A DNA stretch of 64,000 nt from Pseudo-nitzschia pungens (GCA_037355855.1 CM074761.1:3429346-3493345); one strand, 5' to 3'. Shown: positions 9,837 through 22,200, counted from the stretch's first letter. Notes: generated from the letters alone by a model not told the origin. Translations and numbers: made by a program.

Positions 9837-12800
9837 CTAACACACGCCTGCTTTCCTCTGCCTTCTCACGGGTTTCCCAGGCCGCCGTAACGTATTTGAT
9901 GATGCTGATGAATTGTGCGAGATGATTTCCTCGCTGTTTTCGTTTTCTTGTGGCAACCGATCCTTTTCCTCTGAGATCTCTCTCCCGGCGTCCGATTCTA
10001 TTGAGGAAACGGCAGTGAGCAGACCTATCATTTCTGTCTCTCGGTCCATGGCGCCATCGCTTTTTGCCTTGGGTGACAATCCAAGAGCATCCATCATGTA
10101 ATACGTGCTTCCGCCCTGAATAAAAACTGTGAAAATGATACAGGCCGAAGTCATCGCCTTGAGTTCGGATTTCAGTCGTGATCCTTCACCAGAGACGGCA
10201 TCATAAAGCGGGATGTGCTCAACAAGAGCGAAAGACATGGCTCCCCGCAATCCAGCGAACCACAGAACCAATTGCATTTTTGAATCAATTATAACCCCCG
10301 CTGCTTGATTCGGTCGATGCGACGGCGTATCCGGGTGATTGGACTGTTGCAGGAGCTCGTGTGACCGGCAGATCGCTCCAGATTGCTGAATTTTTGTGAT
10401 CCAATTTGCAAGAAAGCTCAGCGATGGGATCATTGTTGCTCGGCTCAGACAACATGCCAAAATAGCAATGAGTACGTGGTAGATATTCCAATGATACCGT
10501 GCACTGAACAAGAAAAGTCCGAGGTAGGCAAAGATTGCAGTCTCCATCATGGTCGCAATTATTTCTGTCACAAAGGCAATGTGAGTCTTTGCTTCCTTCG
10601 ATAGGAGTCCTTCTTTCGAGAAGATCGGGCGGCGTACTTTGGCTCGCCGTCTGCGTTCCTTTACCTTATCGGGATCATTTTCATAGTCCGAATCTGATTC
10701 ATCGTGCACCATGTCCGACAGTTTTTCTGGACCCACTACATGCATGTCCATGATGAAGCCAGCTGCTACCACTGCCACAATCCCGGACCATTGGATTCCA
10801 TCGCAGACATAGTACGGCACTAGTGCCCAGCAACAAAACATGAGCACTTCCACCAGGGGTGTTTGGCAACCAAACATCATCCAATAGTAGAGAGTGCAAC
10901 ACAAACCATAGAATATCCCAATCAGGAGTGATCCCAAAAAGACCACCAAGAAGTGGGTGACTGCCGCTGTGACCGCATGGCCGTCCACAATCATGTTGTC
11001 GTCCAAAAAGTGGACTATAGTGTCAAAAAGAACAATTGCTACTCCGTCATTCAAAAGTGACTCCCCAAAAATCACCACATAGATTGTATCCTGATCCGTC
11101 ATCCCCATGTTGCTCAATACACTGAGCACAGCGATGGGATCAATCGAGGAAATCAATGCACCAAAAGCCAAGCTCTCGGTGTATGGAATATTTTCGCAGC
11201 TGAAAGCTCTGCTTCCTTCGGATACAACAATTGCAGTCAAAACGGTTGCCATCAACGTCCCCAACACAGCATAAAACAAAATCGGGACAATGTGCCGTGT
11301 GAACGATCTTTTGTCAATGCTCAAGGCGGCTTCAAAGACAATTGGAGGGACCATGATTCGAAGAAACCAATTGCCATCAAAACTGACATCGTGGTGCGGA
11401 TAGAATGTCGAAATGTACCCCGCGGTGACTGGAACAAAAAACGGGTTGTGTGAGGAAGATTTGGCTCTTCGTGGTCAATGGAACGCCGGATGAACGAACA
11501 AACGAACGAACGAACGAACGAACGAACGAACAAACGGACAAAACAAGAGAAAAACCACGTACCTCCCACCATGATGCATCCCGCAGCCTCGGGAAGCCAA
11601 CGAATTTGAAAGTGACGGATCAGGGATTTGATCAATCCGCAAGACGCAATGACTGCTACTCCAACCAATAGCCTGCGGTCCGAAAGCTCTTCTTCCTGGT
11701 CCACGTTGCAATTTTCGTGAAAAACATTCAATATGGAAGTGCAGCAGGTTCTGGCTTCGACCGACGTGGGGTCGTTGAGAACATTCTCGATCATATCCGC
11801 CGCATCGGAAACGGCCTTCGACGACACGGCAGCATCAGCTTTGGCCTCGATTGCCGTGTGTTCGTGTTCCGACGCAACCGCCTTCATGAGTTTGTCGTCC
11901 TGCTGGAGCATCAATGTTTCCGTGAGCGTTTTTTCGGAGACATGCTTTGACTTCACGGGCAGAGCAAGGTTTGCCAGCGGTTTTTTGGTGCCCGTGTCCT
12001 TGGTAATTTTTGTCGCGTTTTTTGCTTCTTGTCCCTGAACTGATGTCTGTTCGTTGGCGACACCCGTTGCCGAAGGATCGCTGTTGTCTTTCGCGTCGTC
12101 TCCATCTTTGGTGTAGCGTTCTGCGTCCTCGTCCTCGTCCTCGTTGTCGTCGTCGTCGTCATCCCTGTTGTTATCCTCACCGTCGGCCGCACCATCTGAC
12201 CTCCGCTCCGTTGTTCGTCGATGGATCGCGTCGAACGAATCATTAGCGTTGAAACTTTCTGCTACCGAATATTCATCGTCGTCGTAGTCGTAGTCGTCGT
12301 CGAATTCAAAAGTTTCATCGAACACAGCCCGAGAAATGTCATCCGTGTCGTCATCCCCGCCCCACTCTTCCAGCATCCTCCGTCGTTTCCTGCGATCGTT
12401 TTCAAACGACTCGTCGCCTTCTAGCTGCAGTTCCAGTTCTAGCTGTAGTTCCATCTTGGATTCTTCCCACACCTCTAGAATTTGGTTCTCTGTAAAATCT
12501 GGTTCGGACCACCAGGATCGCAGGCGACGGGACAGACGGGACAATTTGTATTGCCAGTACAAAACTCCATTTGTTTTTGTGTTTGTGTTCCCGTGCAGTC
12601 TTCGATTCGTCTCTGACCGCGGCGGGGCATCGGGTGGTGTTTCCGAAGATTCCGAAGCGTCCTGATCGGCGGCCGCGCAGGTTTGGGTGTACGCTTTTTT
12701 CAATCCGTCGCACTCGTCCTTCAGGTCGGTTGCGTTGATGACGTAATCCAGGACGGTTTGCCGACACAAGAGAGCGTCCGCGGCTTGGACGGGGGTTCCC

Positions 12801-13363
12801 CCGGCTGCCATGGATGGCACGGGGATGGAATCGTCCGTGTTCGGAACGAATTTCTCGACGGGCATCTCGTGCAGTCTTAATCCGTTGGAGTTTCGTTTGG
12901 ATTTGGATTGTTGTTCATCGATCCATTGCAGAGGCTGTCGCCGTTGTTTTTGTTTTTGTTTTTTTTCCCTCTTTTTTCGTTTGGAAGTCGGCGCGTATCC
13001 GAAGCTGACGAGAGAATATTTCCCATCGTTCCCCGGTGGTTCGAAAAGATTGTCGTCGTCGTCTGCCCTGTATCGGTGCCTCATCCGTTTCGTCATTGTC
13101 ATGTCATCGTCCGTGAGGATCCGCGGACTGATCTTCGTTTTCTCGTCCTTTCCGTCTCCCGCAACGGGTCCCCAGAAATCTGTTTTTCGAACGGTGCGAG
13201 AAGCGTACGTGTAATCGGCGAGGTACGTCGGTTCGATGTCCTGTGACCACAATACGAACCCCACCATTGCGATCAGAACGCAAAGGGAGACAACGAGGCG
13301 CATTCCTCTCGAATGCCTTCTGGTCACACGCCCGGTGTTTGGTGACAAAGACAACGACGTCAT
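9837..13363 (-). CDS. Na+/H+ exchanger (CPA1/NHE) with long acidic N-terminal domain
   Basis: There are two exons, 13363-11563 and 11428-9837, with an intron at 11429-11562 (GTACGT to CAG, 134 bp). They join to 1130 aa and restore IMVGGVTAGY, as expected for the family. An N-terminal membrane segment lies at about residues 21-40. About 500 mostly polar, Asp/Glu-rich residues follow. The exchanger domain starts near residue 564 (LLVGVAVIASCGLIK) and includes the transport-site SSIDP (Asp697), GESLLND (Asn727-Asp728) and GLRGAMSF (993-1000). It should be an electroneutral monovalent cation/proton antiporter; the membrane it sits in is not clear. The C-terminal tail is short, charged and basic at its end. 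The intron contains an (AACG)n microsatellite. Confidence 0.92.
11492..11540. repeat. (AACG)n microsatellite inside the NHE intron
   Basis: About ten GAAC/AACG tetranucleotide units with a few changes lie within the intron at 11429-11562. If read through, they would encode repeated FVRS residues, which helps to show that the stretch is not exon. Confidence 0.9.
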
Positions 13364-14231
13364 TGTTGTTGCTGAGAACTACTGTAACTGCCACTGTCAC
13401 TGTCACTGTCACTGCCACTGCCACTGCCTTCGACGACTAAAAGTCGAAGGGTGGGGTGCTAGTCTGTTCAATCTCTCGAAAAAGGAGTGAATGAATGAAT
13501 CGGCGCGGATTGGCATCCCCGTGAATTACTGCGCTGCTCGAGAAGTAAGTCTTACCGGTACACGCAGCAAGATTAACCTTACAGACATGATCTACCGTAC
13601 TTCAGTTTTTGGAACAGAAAAACACACCTCGAACCGTGCGAGCGGCATCATTGCCGTTGCACAATTTCGAATTGCAATTTTTATTCCGCCATGACCGTTT
13701 GGGCACCGTTCGTTGCGTGATGTCCGGTGGTGCGAAAAGCCAAGGACGCAAAGATGACAGTATCAGTATTACGTGCGGCTACAATGTACGTGTACTTGTA
13801 CGGGTACAACAGCGTACACGTACTCGTACTCGTAGCCTACTCTTATTCTTATTAACTAGTCATGCGGGACTGATACTGAATGTCTGCTTGTAGTGTTGCC
13901 TAACACAGCACGGTACCGGTAGGTATTGTACGAGGACTTGTACGTACGTGCACATACCGGTAATCCTATCTTACTTTTTGATTTTACTCAGGGTCCAACC
14001 AAGCATTGGAAGGTTAAGATACCTGGTAAGGCTAAGGCTACATGTAACCTTATTCGTAACCTTACTACTTGTATGCATTTCGGAACGAATCAATCTCAAT
14101 CAATCGGGAGGAGCGCAAAAACCGAAGTATCCAATCCATTCATTTTTGACGATTGATTCGATTCGAGCTGTCGAAGAAGGAGCGGCAAGAGTTCCGAGGC
14201 AAAGGCAAAGGCAAAGCGCAACCCTTTTCGG
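13364..14231. other. Divergent intergenic region (NHE / ATPase)
   Basis: This 0.87-kb space should contain both promoters. It holds the hexamer repeat, an exact GTAACCTTAC word at 14056-14065 with a near copy at 14044, and several TACTCGTAC-like stretches near 13800. No gene is seen. Confidence 0.6.
13381..13428. repeat. CACTGC/CACTGT hexamer repeat
   Basis: Seven or so imperfect copies of a CACTGY hexamer begin 18 bp upstream of the NHE start codon, probably in its 5' UTR or core promoter. Confidence 0.9.
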
Positions 14232-16292
14232 ATGAAAACGACCTACCATTCGCTGGTTTTGTCGTTGTTTGTAGCCTGGCGTCATCACAAAGGAACCTGT
14301 CGTTTCGTCGATTCCCTTGCAGCAAGTACCGCCCCACGCGCAACCCGTAGCACCGGCAGCATGTCGTCGTACAGAGGAGCAAGTGGCGGCCGCGGAGGAG
14401 GCCGTGGAGAATACTACAAGAACAAATACGGTGGTCGCGGTGGCAGCGGCAGAGGAAGAGGAGGCGGCAGAGGAAGAGGAGGCGGACGCTCCGATGGAGA
14501 TCGGGGTCGACCAACTCCCTCGGGAGGCGGGTCCTACGATGATCTGCGAGCTCTTCTGCGGCGTCTCGACGGGAAATCGTACCCGGCGTACCACGATCTG
14601 GACACCGATCTCGAACGCGGATGGGTCCATTCGCGGCTGGGATTCACCCTGTTCTGCGAGCGAGCCCAGAGCGACCCCTTTGCGCCTCCCACCCGGTGCC
14701 GGATCGTCGTAGACGCCGAGAAAGCGGGTTTCCCGCCGCGGTCGTACTCCAACCGGATTCGATCCGTGGCGCTGTCGGATTTCCTTCTCCGCAATCTCTA
14801 TAACACCTGCAAGAGCCTGGGTGCGGACAACTCCATCGCCACGGGCGGGGGCTGGAAAGGCCCGAAGGGGGGGGACGTTCGGGTGCTCGAACCCTGTCAG
14901 CACGTGCTGGAGCAGTCGGGCGTGCGGGTCGACCTTTCCACCGGAAACGTGATCGCGCAAATCACGGTCAATCTTCCGGCGCGGGGACGAACGATTCTCG
15001 GACGGGCCGCGGAAACCATCTTCGCCGATCTCATTCCCACCGTGGTAGAGCGGTGTTTGTGCTACCGCTCGCTCAACGCGGATCGGTTGAACCAACACGT
15101 AGAAGCCGTAGAAGATCAGGTGTGGCTGCGAGACCAACTGGAATCCCGGAACATTGTTGCCTTTGTTCGCAACGGAGCCGTCCTGCCGCGGAGAAGTGGC
15201 GCCGATGACAGACCGATGGATCCCCGCGAGGCCGTTGCCTTCGAGTCGCCGAAGCGGTTGGCCATCGATTTCACCCTTCCAAACTCCGGGGAAACGATCA
15301 CGGGAATGGGAATTCCGAAGGGAATCACCCTGATCTGCGGAGGAGGATTCCACGGAAAATCCACCGTGCTCGAAACGCTGCAGCTGGGAATGTATCCCAA
15401 AATCGCGGGGGACGGTCGCGAGTTTTGCGCCACGTGCCCTTCCGCGGTCAAGATCCGCGCCGAGGACGGGCGCAACATTCGCGCCGTGGACATCAGCAAC
15501 TTCATCAACAACCTGCCGTACGGCAAAGACACGACTTGTTTCTCGAGCGAAAATGCCAGCGGAAGTACGAGCCAGGCAACGGGCATCGTCGAAGCATTGG
15601 AATGCGGTGCGAGAGCTTTGCTGATCGATGAAGATACCTGCGCGACCAATTTCATGATCCGGGACGACAAAATGATGCAATTGGTCGCGGCCGAAAAGGA
15701 ACCGATCACGCCCTTTGTTCGAACCGTTCGATCGCTGTACGACGATTGCCAGGTGTCGTCGATCTTGGTGATCGGAGGAACGGGGGACTATTTTGACGTA
15801 GCAGACAACGTCTTGGTAATGGATTCCTACAAGTGCCTCGACGCGACCGAAAAAGCAAAAGCGATCGTGGCATCATCCAAAGAGGCATCGGCGCTGCCAC
15901 ACACGGCATCGCAGAGTGTTGTTTTCAAGTCGGTGAAGGCCGCGCGCAAAGTCAATGGCGACGCATTCGCTCCGAATGGGAAGGTCAAGACAGTTTCTCG
16001 GGACTCTATATCCTACGGAGAAACCGATCTCGATCTGAAGTGTTTGGAACAGCTCGTCTCAACGGCGCAAACCGCGGCTATTTCTGCTGCTTTGCAGCGC
16101 TTACCGGAATTGTCCAAACGGGATGCATCGCTCAAAAGCGTGCTCGACGACATAGAAAAACGGATTGATAACGACGGTCTCGACACTCTGGCTCCGGGTC
16201 AATGCCATGGCGGAATGGCGCGTCCCCGTCTATTCGAAATCGCAGCTGCTATAAATCGCTTGAGACGAGACGATAGTTTGAATCAGAGGTGA
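14232..16292 (+). CDS. ABC-class P-loop ATPase with RGG-rich N-terminus
   Basis: This is 686 aa from the ATG at 14232. A second ATG at 14361 (residue 44, MSSYRGASGG) is an equally good start. Residues about 48-100 are an Arg/Gly-rich RGG tail, often an RNA-binding and methylated segment. The rest matches the predicted ABC-class ATPase family (COG3044-type): a Walker A-like GGGFHGKST, the NLPYGKDT segment, an S-G-S-T-S-Q signature-like stretch, and the Walker B-like ALLIDEDTCATNFMIRD. The family is widespread in bacteria and protists and poorly characterised; a nucleic-acid role is inferred only from the RGG tail. It converges with the coiled-coil gene, with 93 bp between stops. No intron is seen. 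Confidence 0.88.
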   Translation: MKTTYHSLVLSLFVAWRHHKGTCRFVDSLAASTAPRATRSTGSMSSYRGASGGRGGGRGEYYKNKYGGRGGSGRGRGGGRGRGGGRSDGDRGRPTPSGGGSYDDLRALLRRLDGKSYPAYHDLDTDLERGWVHSRLGFTLFCERAQSDPFAPPTRCRIVVDAEKAGFPPRSYSNRIRSVALSDFLLRNLYNTCKSLGADNSIATGGGWKGPKGGDVRVLEPCQHVLEQSGVRVDLSTGNVIAQITVNLPARGRTILGRAAETIFADLIPTVVERCLCYRSLNADRLNQHVEAVEDQVWLRDQLESRNIVAFVRNGAVLPRRSGADDRPMDPREAVAFESPKRLAIDFTLPNSGETITGMGIPKGITLICGGGFHGKSTVLETLQLGMYPKIAGDGREFCATCPSAVKIRAEDGRNIRAVDISNFINNLPYGKDTTCFSSENASGSTSQATGIVEALECGARALLIDEDTCATNFMIRDDKMMQLVAAEKEPITPFVRTVRSLYDDCQVSSILVIGGTGDYFDVADNVLVMDSYKCLDATEKAKAIVASSKEASALPHTASQSVVFKSVKAARKVNGDAFAPNGKVKTVSRDSISYGETDLDLKCLEQLVSTAQTAAISAALQRLPELSKRDASLKSVLDDIEKRIDNDGLDTLAPGQCHGGMARPRLFEIAAAINRLRRDDSLNQR

Positions 16293-16385
16293 ACAACCAA
16301 CATTAAACTCTAATAGAAAAAGTTACTACACGTGGGTATTTAACGAAACGTACGTAACCAGTCGACTGTTGAATCAATCCGGCCG

Positions 16386-18236
16386 TTAGACCTCGCCTCG
16401 ACTGCTTACCGCCTTCAACCTTGCAATCTCTTGATCTCTTCGTTGAAGTTCGAGCTCAAACTTTGACACCGCAAGCCGACGTTCAAGGTCGAGTTGAGAA
16501 ATCTTGTTCGTGAGATAAACCTCTGTCCTCGACTTTTCCGCCTTGACATCGGCAACTTTCGTCTGCAGCTTGCCAATAACCCCTTCGTAATAACGAGTGA
16601 TGGTTGATATTCGTTTCCGTAACTTTTCCGAGGATCCCAGAGAAGTATTCATCAACCCTTGAAGCTGTTGGATTTGATGTTTCAGGAGAGAGACATCTTC
16701 CCTCGAAAATGACTGGCGTTTGCTGCGTCTTCGAAACAGCATCCCGCACCTTCGGTTCTCCTTTTCGTCCTCCTCGGGCTTTGTCTCGGAAGTCAAAAGA
16801 GTTGACTTCGTATCAATGGCAGACAGGGATTGGTGACGACGGAGATTCATATTCATCGTATCTTCTTTTCTGCCATCCGGAGAAAGGTATTTCCTTTGTT
16901 TCATCGGTACGGATTTTGTTCTTGGACGATCCACTTTGTGGTTATTTCGCGTGCGAAATACGTGTTGATTGCGAAGAAGCTGATTATGAGGGGAAGGTAA
17001 AAGGCAAATGTTATCTGTATCGACGAAATCAAATCTCGGGCTGCCAGGAAACATGCGAAGCACACTCGGGTCGCTCGAGCGTGACGTTCGACGAATCACC
17101 TGCCTTGGTTTGCCGACCAGGCCAACGATTCGCATTCTTTCGGGCGTTTTCGACGTTTCATGTGCGTTCAAGGTCGTGTTCCCGTGTGGGATGCCGGGAA
17201 ATGAGATTGAGTTTGTTGATGACGTATCTTGATCATCATGGGTACGGGAATCGTCGTTCTGGGCGGACTCGACCTTGGTTTTGTCATTGGCAGATTCAGC
17301 ATGCTCGTACATCGAAATGTCGAACATTTTTGATACAATAGTTTTCAGATCCTCTCGAAGCTTATTAGCATCTGCCTGGTGCAAATCCCGTTCGAGTTCC
17401 ATGTGGGCTACCTTATCTTCTGATTCTTGCAACTGGATTTTCAAGTCTTCGTTCTCTAAACACGTTGCAGAGCATTTTTTCGTTATTGTGTCATACTCAG
17501 TTTGTAGGGTTTTGAGTTGATCCAATATCATCATCGTATCCATCTTTTCTGCCTGGTTGCGGATTTCTTTGACAGCTAATTGTATCTCGCTATCCGTTCC
17601 TTCCAGATCTAGACTAAAAGATGAGTCACAATCTGCATCAAGCGTTGTGTCAAAAAAATGTATGAAAAAATCATCTTCGTCCTCGGCGTCAGCCGTAGAC
17701 GTGCAGTCATCCAATTTGACGCTGCAGCATTCCTTTGGAGACTCTCGGGGCGAGTCAATGGAACTAAATGTACATTCATCATCGTTATTGACAGTTTCCT
17801 CTGTGCTTTTATTTGGACTTCCTTCGTTGGGAGCTTCGTTTGCATTTGCGGTATCCTCCTGCTGTGCGAATGCTCTGATCTCGTCCTCGATTTCCAACGG
17901 CATGATTGACTTCTGGTCAGTAACGAGAGAAGTAGTTTTACATCCCCCTTGAACTGCAAGGCTTTTCGGGAGATAGGACAACTCACTTTGAACAGCATCA
18001 ATCGGCCGGCGTTGGAGGTTCTCTTCAATTTCAAAGGAACTGTCCGGGTTCAACTCGGAGATTTTCCCCCGCATCCCTTCGTTTCGATGACTTTCGCACT
18101 CGGGTTCGGAATGGTTCATCGATATTGACAATGGTGGGAAAAGAGAAGCTTTTGTGAAGATACTGAGTTCATTGACTTTAGTTGCTCTTTTGCTTTGGCT
18201 TTGTGGTTTACAGTGGTTTGCCATCGTGCTTTTCAT
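16386..18236 (-). CDS. Coiled-coil protein, unknown function
   Basis: This is a 616-aa single-exon ORF. It is largely polar and Ser/Asp/Glu rich. Two helical, heptad-like regions are visible: about residues 225-300 (rich in E, K, L, Q) and about 505-605 at the C-terminus. The middle has basic, Ser/Arg-rich patches (RRTSRSS, FRRRSKRQSFS) that look like kinase sites. A KEN tripeptide occurs in DEKENRRC, a possible APC/C degron, but a tripeptide alone is weak evidence. No known domain is recognised. A cytoskeletal or scaffold role would be a guess. Confidence 0.7.
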   Translation of the reverse strand: MKSTMANHCKPQSQSKRATKVNELSIFTKASLFPPLSISMNHSEPECESHRNEGMRGKISELNPDSSFEIEENLQRRPIDAVQSELSYLPKSLAVQGGCKTTSLVTDQKSIMPLEIEDEIRAFAQQEDTANANEAPNEGSPNKSTEETVNNDDECTFSSIDSPRESPKECCSVKLDDCTSTADAEDEDDFFIHFFDTTLDADCDSSFSLDLEGTDSEIQLAVKEIRNQAEKMDTMMILDQLKTLQTEYDTITKKCSATCLENEDLKIQLQESEDKVAHMELERDLHQADANKLREDLKTIVSKMFDISMYEHAESANDKTKVESAQNDDSRTHDDQDTSSTNSISFPGIPHGNTTLNAHETSKTPERMRIVGLVGKPRQVIRRTSRSSDPSVLRMFPGSPRFDFVDTDNICLLPSPHNQLLRNQHVFRTRNNHKVDRPRTKSVPMKQRKYLSPDGRKEDTMNMNLRRHQSLSAIDTKSTLLTSETKPEEDEKENRRCGMLFRRRSKRQSFSREDVSLLKHQIQQLQGLMNTSLGSSEKLRKRISTITRYYEGVIGKLQTKVADVKAEKSRTEVYLTNKISQLDLERRLAVSKFELELQRRDQEIARLKAVSSRGEV

Positions 18237-19293
18237 TAGGTAGTCTTCGGACTCATCACAGCGATTACGTTCGAAGTTTCAACGATCAAAGAAACCCTTT
18301 TGCATTTGTAACAGCTAACGCTTGCATATATTTTCGAGATTGCATGCCGGTAGAAATATTATATCCCGCATGATAGCAAAGCACATGAAGTAAGAAGACC
18401 GATGCCGAATGATGGTGTTCCAAGTTTTGTTCGTGAAGCGACTCATAGCCGTTGATGTTCTATCTCTGTTAACCATGATAAAACCAAGCTTCTTTCAACT
18501 CAGGAAAAAAGAGAGTTCTTTTTCTATGAATGATGTACCACGGACTGTACCTCTATCGAAACCACTCCGAGCTGTGACAAACCATGTTCAATGTTGATTG
18601 TTCAGTGTTCATGTTCAGAGAAAACGAAAAACCGGAGAACAGGTTACGATGCCGGATGTAAGGCCACAAGGAGATCCCATACCAGGATTATCATATTGGA
18701 TCGTGTACCGACATACGAATATGAACCACTGATACGAAACTGAAAACAGATGTTCTCTGTATTCAGTATCAGAGCTCCATCCAAGCTCTCACTCTTTGGA
18801 ATATTCCATCAGTTTAAAAGCCTCTGAAAGAACACATCATGCCCGGCATAAATACATAAAACCTCTAACGTACCTCCAGAGTGGTAGCTAGTGTACTCCT
18901 AGTGTATGCAATGGTGATCGTGTGATCTCTTTGTTGCCTTATTCTTCGTCAGCACTCCGTGCTATACTGTTGTTGCTGCTCTCTCTATTGCCGACCGATA
19001 TGTATGCGTTTTGCTAGCGATCTTAGTACTTGGTACTTGTACCGTATGTAAGAAGTAAGGTAACCTTACGGTATGTATGAGATCTAAACAATAATACTGT
19101 CTGCAGACGCAAAGACGCCGAACGGCGAATACCACTACAGTACTCCAAGAGTTGTATCCAATTTCCTTTTCCATTGCTCTTACACCTAAGCATCTCACCT
19201 GGACTACAGCTCTGAAGTTATGAATCTTACAGAACCGTTGCTTTGGTGAATGCAAGATGAAGTTAAAATTATTGAAAGCAATACTTTTGCCTT
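18237..19293. other. Intergenic, no gene seen
   Basis: This 1.06-kb space lies between two minus-strand genes and should hold the coiled-coil gene's promoter and the FANCD2 3' end. It contains an exact GTAACCTTAC word at 19060-19069. No coding region is supported. Confidence 0.6.
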
Positions 19294-22200
19294 TCAAGTT
19301 GATTTCTCGACCCAGTCAACGTAAAACTTAGAGTTGTATTCCTCCTGGCCATATGTATCGTCTTGTCCCCAGTCGCCGCTTACGCCAAACTCATCAGATG
19401 TAGAGGACGACGATTCATCAACACCCTCGAAATAACTTTCCTCGTCTTCCAACTCATCATGGCCATAGCCCTTGGACGAGAGATGAGGATTATCACGAGT
19501 ACGTTTTCTCTTTCTGATCAGTGACGAATCCAAAATCCCTTCTACTGCTTGCCCTTGCTCTGCGTTTACTCCCTTCTCCGGCAATTCCCCTGCGACTTTA
19601 GAATGTACAGACTGCAACAATTCAGCTTTTTCTTCAGATCTGACTTGCATGGCATCGTTTGCTGTATTATCTGTCCTGATATTTCCTGTGCTATAGCGAT
19701 TGCTTGTTTGAGATATGAAATCGAAAATTCTTTCAACCTTGCGTCCCAATGACTTGGTCGCTTCCGGGTGCGTAGAACAAAATAAACGTAAAGTACCAAT
19801 TACATGGATCCCGAATATATCCAAAAGATTCTTCAAAAAAGTCATTGAGGCGGGATCAAAAAAATCGGAACCTACTTCTTCGAATGGGTTGACTGGTTGA
19901 TTATTTCTCCATTCGAGGTAATCTTCCACTTTCGATGCAGATATATCAAGCATGCACTTTGATGCATGGATAACCGAAGAGAAAACAAACTTCGGGAAAA
20001 CATGAAACTTGCCCTTGTAGAGGCGGACCAAAGATCCATATACTTCTACCATAGTTTGGAGTTTGGAGACTGGGTGAAGCCTATATGATGCTACTACAGG
20101 ATTTTCAAAACTTGACATTGCATCGGGCATGGAGAAAAGAGATATGCTCGCAACTGTTGTTCTTAGAATCAGGTCGAAGAAAACTGGATAACTTGTAGGT
20201 GTTAGGCATTTGAATTCTCCCGGAGACGGAATTGAAGCTTTACACACCCTAAATGCACCGGTGGAAGGAGGAAGATATTCCCCGTCGCCATCGTCTGAGA
20301 ATTCCTTGCTTTCCTTCGAGTCGCTTTCCTTTGAGTCCGTTCTTGATCCAGAAAAACAGTCGTCAACGTCTTTCAAATATTCAAGTAGTTTCTCCATGAG
20401 CGTTTCTAGAAAGGTTGTGAACAGAGTCATTTTCCTGGGCGATAAGGCAAGAAGTGACCAATGACGACACATTGACTGGGCAAGAAAAACATTTCTCTCT
20501 CCAAACTTGTTGAAGCGACAATTCAACAATTTCGTGGGAGTCTGATGTCTGTAGCGGTCTTGGGTACCTGCAAAAGAAAATCCGTATACCGAAGAATAAG
20601 ACAGCGAATCCAACAACTTCGTTAAAACGAAAGGAGGTCCAAAATAGTTCGTCAGATCACCAGCATTGGAATAATTGAACATAAATGTTGCGTCCCAGTG
20701 AAAGTTGATCACGAAAGTCAAGATGGTTGGTTCCGATCTAGCTGCAAATATGGAAAGGGTTTCCAAGAGTTGCGAAGTGATAGAATCATGACAGTCTTGT
20801 ACTCGTTCCTTGAAAGAACAGATGAGAGCCTTGTAGTCTTCGATGGTGGGTGAGTGAATGTTTTTCTTGAATTCAACTGTACTATTCAACGGTTGCTTCG
20901 ATCCAATCACAAACGTGTAAAGCCAGAAAAATCGTGCTAGATCACCGTCGCTTCTTTTCGAATATTCGGGATTTTGAATCTGTATGCTCGCGATAAGAAT
21001 TCTACACACAAGTCTTAGATATGCAGATATCAATTTGGTCAGTGCTTCGGCCGATGCATGACTTGATTTGGCCTCCTTGATAAACGGTAGCTTTAGTAGC
21101 AAGAACGAAGCTAGACGTAGGCATCGATTTGCGTGCCGTAGTTGCACCTCTTGGTTTTTCTTACTGAAAACTTCGTTACTTGTGCATTCAGTAGATGCAA
21201 GAGATGTAATCAATGTCTCCAGATGCTCTGTCAAATTAAGCCTCATTTGAACTATATCAAAAATCGTTCCGAATGTCTCATCTCGCTGAGAGTTGTCAAC
21301 AGCCGAAACTATGAGTGTATCATGTGATGAGTCCGTGAGAGAAACCCATAGCACTTCACTTGGAATGAACGTTGTTGATTGAAAGAATCTAACATTTGCC
21401 TCCTTTAAATATAGCCTCGCAAGTTTTACTTTCCTTTTCTGTCAACGACGTTGATGAGAGACATGTGTCGAAAAGAGGGAACGTAAATAATACAAAAGTT
21501 GTGGAATGAACTCACCATCTTTTCGTTAGAAGAATGAGTTTTGTTTAATCTTCTTCGCTTGCTCTTCTCTGTTTTTTTGTGCACAAAACCGTGATTTCTT
21601 GATTCAATGTTCCGAAATAGACGTTCCATCGACAAACATTTACGTTTCAGATCGTACATTTTCAGAAGTTGATAGTGCATCATCTGATGAAAATCCATCT
21701 TCCTTTCAAATTTTCTTCCTTTGCCTTCTTCTTCCAGCATGCCTTTGTAGTGATCGTATAGGTTGCGAAGAATTGCTGCCGAGGAAGACAGGGTAAAAAG
21801 TAACGTCAATGTAAATCGACATGCTGAGTCCACTATTTCCTCTTTCTCTGCTAGCACTCTTGCCTTTTTAATTAAGTCTGCGACTTGTTTACCAATGGTT
21901 GAAGTTGACAAAGGATTCTGCTGTAAACATTCAAATCTTGAGAAACTGGACTCCATCCACTCGCGGAGTGATTTCTCTCTTGTTTTTGTCACCAATGTAG
22001 ATGAGGACACAGCGGGAATGACAATGCTAGCAAACTGAATTTTGACATATTGTAAGAAGTCAGCGTAATATCATGGAATGAAGGCGTCTGCATAATGTGA
22101 GCAATTCTGCGTAGCATGTTCCAACTTACAATCCACGCACGAGGGTTCCATTTAGTCGTTCGACCTAATGCTAAGTAACAATCAACCAACTCGAATATCC

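Noticed and set aside
11429..11562. FVRS-repeat protein segment in the NHE gene
   Set aside because: It is the translation of an intron with GT-AG ends. Removing it restores the exchanger frame and the conserved VGGVTAGY stretch.
14100..15680. Long minus-strand ORF (526 codons) opposite the ABC-class ATPase
   Set aside because: It mirrors the plus-strand gene, whose protein has clear P-loop and Walker B motifs. The antisense translation has no recognisable domain and arises from biased codon use.
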